A stretch of 6,719 bases of DNA. Origin: Bacteroidetes bacterium 4572_114. GTDB lineage: Bacteria; Bacteroidota; Bacteroidia; Bacteroidales; 4484-276. Below the pieces are notes generated by a model, which saw only the letters and a program-made list of their open reading frames with translations, made no database searches and was not told where the DNA came from. The position numbers and the translations under genes were made by a program. Where the stretch lies: positions 1 through 6,719 of the forward strand of contig NIVA01000103.1 in NCBI GenBank assembly GCA_002254335.1, given 5' to 3'. Below, piece by piece: positions 4,497-6,719 of the stretch (positions are counted from its first letter, which is position 1; every line of letters begins with the position of its first letter).

Positions 4497-5870
4497 ATGG
4501 AACATGTAAAAAAGTACGTTGAAGAGCACAAAGACCGTTTTTTGGAAGAGTTGTTCGAATTAATCAGGATACCATCCATCAGCTCAGAATCGGAACACAA
4601 AGATGATATGCTGAAAACTGCCGAAAAGTGGAAGGAATTCATCCTCGCTGCCGGGGCCGACAAGGCAGAGGTTATGCCTACCGAAGGAAACCCGGTTGTT
4701 TATGGCGAAAAGATTATCGACCCCAAATTACCGACAGTAATAGTTTATGGCCACTACGATGTGATGCCGGTTGACCCTATCGACCTGTGGAAAAGCAAAC
4801 CGTTTGAACCGGAAGTGCGTGATGGGCATATTTGGGCACGTGGCGCCGATGACGATAAGGGCCAGGCTTTTATGCACGCCAAGGCATTTGAATTAATGGT
4901 AAAGACCAACACACTGCCGTGCAACGTAAAATTCATGATCGAAGGTGAAGAGGAAATTGGTTCCCCCAGCCTTGGAAAATTCTGTGAAGAAAATAAAGAA
5001 CTGCTCAAAGGTGACATTATCCTTGTTTCGGACACCGGCATGATTGCCAAGGATATCCCATCAATAACTACAGGCCTGCGCGGGCTTGCTTACATGGAGG
5101 TAGAAGTAACAGGGCCAAACCACGACCTCCACTCAGGGCTTTTTGGTGGTGCTGTTGCCAACCCCATCAATATACTTACAAAAATGATCGCTTCCCTGCA
5201 GGACGAAAATAACCACATCACCATTCCCGGTTTTTATGACGATGTCCTGGTGGTTTCTGATGAAGAACGCGCTGAAATGGGCAAGGCCCCGTTTGATGTT
5301 GAAGAATACAAAAAAGCTGTTGATGTAGCTGAATTGCTTGGCGAAAAAGGCTATTCGACCATGGAGCGCACAGGCATCCGCCCGGCATTGGACGTAAATG
5401 GGATATGGGGCGGTTACACTGGCGAAGGCGCCAAAACCGTTATCCCGTCAAAGGCCTATGCGAAAATCAGTATGCGTTTGGTCCCCGACCAGGATCACAA
5501 AAAAATTGCCGAACTGTTCCAAAAGCATTTCGAAAACATTGCCCCCGGTTGTGTAAAGGTAAAGGTCCAAGATTTGCACGGCGGTTATGCCTACGTGTCG
5601 CCAACCGATATGATAGCTTACAAGGCAGCCGATAAAGCATATACAGCCACATTTAACAAAAAACCTGTGCCCGTAAGGAGCGGCGGGAGTATCCCGATTA
5701 TTTCAACTTTCGAAAAAATACTGGGCACTAAATCAATACTCATGGGGTTTGGGTTGGAGTCAGATGCCATACATTCGCCCAACGAAAACTATCCGTTGTT
5801 CAATTTCTACAAAGGCATCGAAACCATCCCATACTTTTATAAGTATTATGTTGAGATGATGGCCGGGTAG
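4497..5870 (+). CDS. M20-family metallopeptidase (dipeptidase)
   Basis: A complete 457-residue cytoplasmic enzyme of the M20 family (carnosinase/CNDP-like dipeptidase branch), which uses two metal ions to cleave dipeptides or similar short substrates. The metal and catalytic residues are all visible: His86 and Asp88 in YGHYDVMP, Asp119 in ARGADDDKG, the general-base Glu152 and metal ligand Glu153 in EGEEEIGS, Asp179 in VSDTG, and His426 in SDAIHSPNE. The lid/dimerisation domain spans about residues 190-395, with DLHSGLFGG (210-218) carrying the conserved His212. SGGSIP (395-400) precedes the return to the catalytic domain. No signal peptide. The first ATG (MEHVKKYVEEHK) gives the standard N-terminus after an A/T-rich leader. 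Substrate cannot be told from sequence; succinyl-diaminopimelate or acyl-amino-acid hydrolysis is less likely than dipeptides. A REP-like pair starts 12 bp after the stop. Confidence 0.93.
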   Translation: MEHVKKYVEEHKDRFLEELFELIRIPSISSESEHKDDMLKTAEKWKEFILAAGADKAEVMPTEGNPVVYGEKIIDPKLPTVIVYGHYDVMPVDPIDLWKSKPFEPEVRDGHIWARGADDDKGQAFMHAKAFELMVKTNTLPCNVKFMIEGEEEIGSPSLGKFCEENKELLKGDIILVSDTGMIAKDIPSITTGLRGLAYMEVEVTGPNHDLHSGLFGGAVANPINILTKMIASLQDENNHITIPGFYDDVLVVSDEERAEMGKAPFDVEEYKKAVDVAELLGEKGYSTMERTGIRPALDVNGIWGGYTGEGAKTVIPSKAYAKISMRLVPDQDHKKIAELFQKHFENIAPGCVKVKVQDLHGGYAYVSPTDMIAYKAADKAYTATFNKKPVPVRSGGSIPIISTFEKILGTKSILMGFGLESDAIHSPNENYPLFNFYKGIETIPYFYKYYVEMMAG

Positions 5871-5882
5871 GGAATTGGTTAT

Positions 5883-5977
5883 AAGCTGTCAGACAGTTGC
5901 CCGTCAAATTTTTTGTGGTGTCAATAATTTAAAGGTTATCGATGCCAAGATTTGAAACATAAAATTGTCTGACAGCT
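5883..5977. repeat. REP-like inverted twin palindrome, copy 2
   Basis: AAGCTGTCAGACAGTT (5883-5898) is identical to the left arm of copy 1 at 2202. After a 64-bp spacer the right arm AATTGTCTGACAGCT (5963-5977) matches copy 1 except for one C-to-T change, which keeps a G-T pair, and a missing final T. The spacer is unrelated in sequence and length to that of copy 1. Like copy 1 it follows a + strand stop codon closely. Confidence 0.75.
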
Positions 5978-6013
5978 AAAATACTATGATCCACGATTCT
6001 ATTTTCAACAGAT

Positions 6014-6055
6014 CAAACATCTTACATCGGACATCGTATATCTAACATCTGATTT
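6014..6055. repeat. Six 7-bp repeats, CNNACAT type
   Basis: Consecutive heptamers CAAACAT, CTTACAT, CGGACAT, CGTATAT, CTAACAT and CTGATTT have an exact period of 7. On the minus strand they read as GATGTNN units, similar to the GRTGYNG array at 533-581. The array begins where homology of the PIN-toxin remnant ends. Confidence 0.65.
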
Positions 6056-6128
6056 CCAATAATTGCTTAAGCTTCTCTATTACCTTTTCATGCTTTGCTG
6101 TTTGTCGTAATAAATAATATACATTGTT
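6042..6128 (-). pseudogene. PIN-domain (VapC-like) toxin remnant
   Basis: On the minus strand, one frame overlapping the antitoxin stop by two bases reads NNVYYLLRQ, TAKHEKVIEKL, KQLLEI, then Arg-Cys-stop. This resembles the middle of Bacteroidota PIN-domain toxins, where a helix of the NNLYYILRK type is followed by a charged helix. About 26 codons remain of a protein usually near 135 residues. The N-terminal acidic catalytic residues and the C-terminal half are missing, so no ribonuclease activity is possible. The last three codons already belong to the heptad repeat array. The location immediately after a DUF6364-type antitoxin, exactly where the toxin gene belongs, is the strongest support. 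Similarity is recalled, not computed. Confidence 0.5.
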
Positions 6129-6372
6129 ATAAATGTTTTTTAGTAAGTGCTTCGGTTAAGTCCTTTTTATAATCAAAGTTTTTAGGTTCTTTAAATGATC
6201 CTCTCAATGAACCTGCTATTGGGGTTGATTTTATATTGACAACTTCTTCTTTTACTATTGCCTTAAAATAGTTCTCTACAATATTTGATAAGCTACGCCC
6301 TTTTCCTTTAGCATACTCTTTTGCTTGCTCAATCAAGGTTTGTTCAATAGTCAGTGTTAATTTTGTATTCAT
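6127..6372 (-). CDS. DUF6364-type antitoxin (VapB-like), now without its toxin
   Basis: An 81-residue protein. The N-terminal half, MNTKLTLTIEQTLIEQAKEYA then GRSLSNIVENYF, has the short strand plus two helices of ribbon-helix-helix-like antitoxins: TKLTLTIE as the DNA-binding strand and Ser-Leu-Ser-Asn starting the second helix. The C-terminal part (roughly residues 45-81) is a polar tail with a YKKDLTEALTKKHL ending, typical of the toxin-binding region of DUF6364 proteins that pair with PIN toxins. Length and both ends look complete. The start follows an A/T-rich leader. It would normally form the first gene of a toxin-antitoxin operon and repress its own promoter; here only a fragment of the toxin follows. 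It may survive as an orphan regulator, or be on its way to decay. Confidence 0.8.
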   Translation of the reverse strand: MNTKLTLTIEQTLIEQAKEYAKGKGRSLSNIVENYFKAIVKEEVVNIKSTPIAGSLRGSFKEPKNFDYKKDLTEALTKKHL

Positions 6373-6393
6373 CTTTAGTTTTTTTTAAAATCA

Positions 6394-6409
6394 TTATACA
6401 ATAATACAA
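6394..6409. promoter_or_regulatory. 8-bp tandem repeat upstream of the antitoxin, possible operator
   Basis: TTATACAA (6394-6401) and TAATACAA (6402-6409) are adjacent near-identical octamers 22 bp before the antitoxin start. Ribbon-helix-helix antitoxins often bind short tandem sites at their own promoter, so this is a candidate. A/T-rich composition makes chance plausible. Confidence 0.25.
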
Positions 6410-6605
6410 AATATATTTAAGCCGTGCAACTATTTAATAATTCACACGTGTTGTTCTTCTAACTCTTGCTCTTTTTATATAGGACAAGAACGTTACCAAC
6501 AGTCTGAAACATGACACTAAGAAGACATGATAGATTCTCAAATGCCAATTGTAACAGGATCAACGGATACAGCGGTATAACAGTTCTGAAATATTGAAAA
6601 CATAG
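6410..6605. other. Gene-free stretch before the transposase frame
   Basis: About 200 bp with no open frame longer than about 20 codons, no clear repeat and only an 8-bp palindrome ACACGTGT (6444-6451). If the following frame is an insertion sequence, its left end should be here, but the inverted repeat cannot be recognised without the right end. Confidence 0.4.
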
Positions 6606-6719
6606 AGGGAACGGGTAAATGTTACGGCACTATCTGCCGAGATAAAAAAAGATTTTGATGTGCTTCTCAAGACAAGCTTGATTGAGGCCAAAGCACGTGA
6701 GAGTGCTTTCGTAGAAAGA
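6606..6719 (+). CDS. Probable IS4-family transposase, N-terminal fragment (runs off window)
   Basis: The frame from 6606 is open to the window edge. It reads REVNVTALS-like residues (R-E-R-V-N-V-T-A-L-S), AEIKKDFDVLL, then LIEAKARESAFVER. The segment with 'ARES-F-ER' after an acidic/hydrophobic helix resembles the N-terminal domain of IS4-family transposases, where a similar 'ARETGF' motif precedes the catalytic domain. No ATG is in frame: a TAG lies at 6603-6605, the ATG at 6619 is in another frame and soon stops, and the first in-frame GTG (6660) would cut off half of the visible similarity. The copy may therefore have a damaged start. The catalytic DDE region lies outside the window, so the assignment is tentative. 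Confidence 0.4.

Noticed and set aside
4754..5050. 98-codon minus-strand frame inside the peptidase gene
   Set aside because: Antisense shadow of the M20 catalytic region; no independent evidence.
6528..6584. Short frame MIDSQMPIVTGSTDTAV before the transposase frame
   Set aside because: Only about 18 codons, no recognisable similarity and no consistent continuation.

Overview
The window looks like chromosomal DNA of a member of the Bacteroidota. The protein sequences read as that phylum: a Bacteroidota-style MATE pump tail, a YdeI/OmpD-associated protein, and a DUF6364-type antitoxin whose usual partner is a PIN toxin. The start codons are preceded by A/T-rich leaders instead of Shine-Dalgarno sequences, and two copies of the Bacteroidota -7 promoter motif TAnnTTTG can be found. 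The genus cannot be determined from the sequence.

Layout. Left edge to 534: the C-terminal part of a MATE-family exporter (+). 535-811: an intergenic stretch of degenerate 7-bp tandem repeats. 812-1612: a class C (DDDD) acid phosphatase/5'-nucleotidase lipoprotein of the e(P4) family (+). 1613-1974: an A/T-rich block without genes, holding a ~102-bp miniature element with terminal inverted repeats and an 8-bp target duplication, then a second ~171-bp inverted-repeat element. 1975-2196: the orphaned C-terminal third of a protein-L-isoaspartate O-methyltransferase. 2202-2286: a pair of inverted REP-like palindromes. 2322-2915: a YdeI/OmpD-associated protein (+). 2916-3360: intergenic, with a likely terminator, another hairpin and 10-bp-period repeats. 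3361-4371: type I glyceraldehyde-3-phosphate dehydrogenase on the - strand. It is divergent from a 457-residue M20 metallopeptidase (4497-5870, +), with a strong palindrome in the shared 125-bp promoter region. 5883-5977: a second copy of the REP-like pair. 6014-6128: heptad repeats abutting a shredded PIN-toxin remnant. 6127-6372: its intact DUF6364-type antitoxin (-). 6373-6605: nothing recognisable. 6606 to the right edge: the start of a probable IS4-family transposase reading frame that lacks an obvious start codon.

The intact genes are ordinary housekeeping or scavenging functions: drug/metabolite export, periplasmic phosphate or nucleotide salvage, glycolysis and dipeptide hydrolysis. 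They do not form one operon; most are separated by repeat-rich spacers. The interest lies in those spacers. They contain two kinds of non-autonomous inverted-repeat element, a duplicated twin-palindrome unit, several families of 7- and 10-bp-period repeats, and two gene remnants whose broken ends lie beside such repeats. I see no convincing new multi-gene system. The most checkable new items are the miniature element with its target duplication and the twin-palindrome family.
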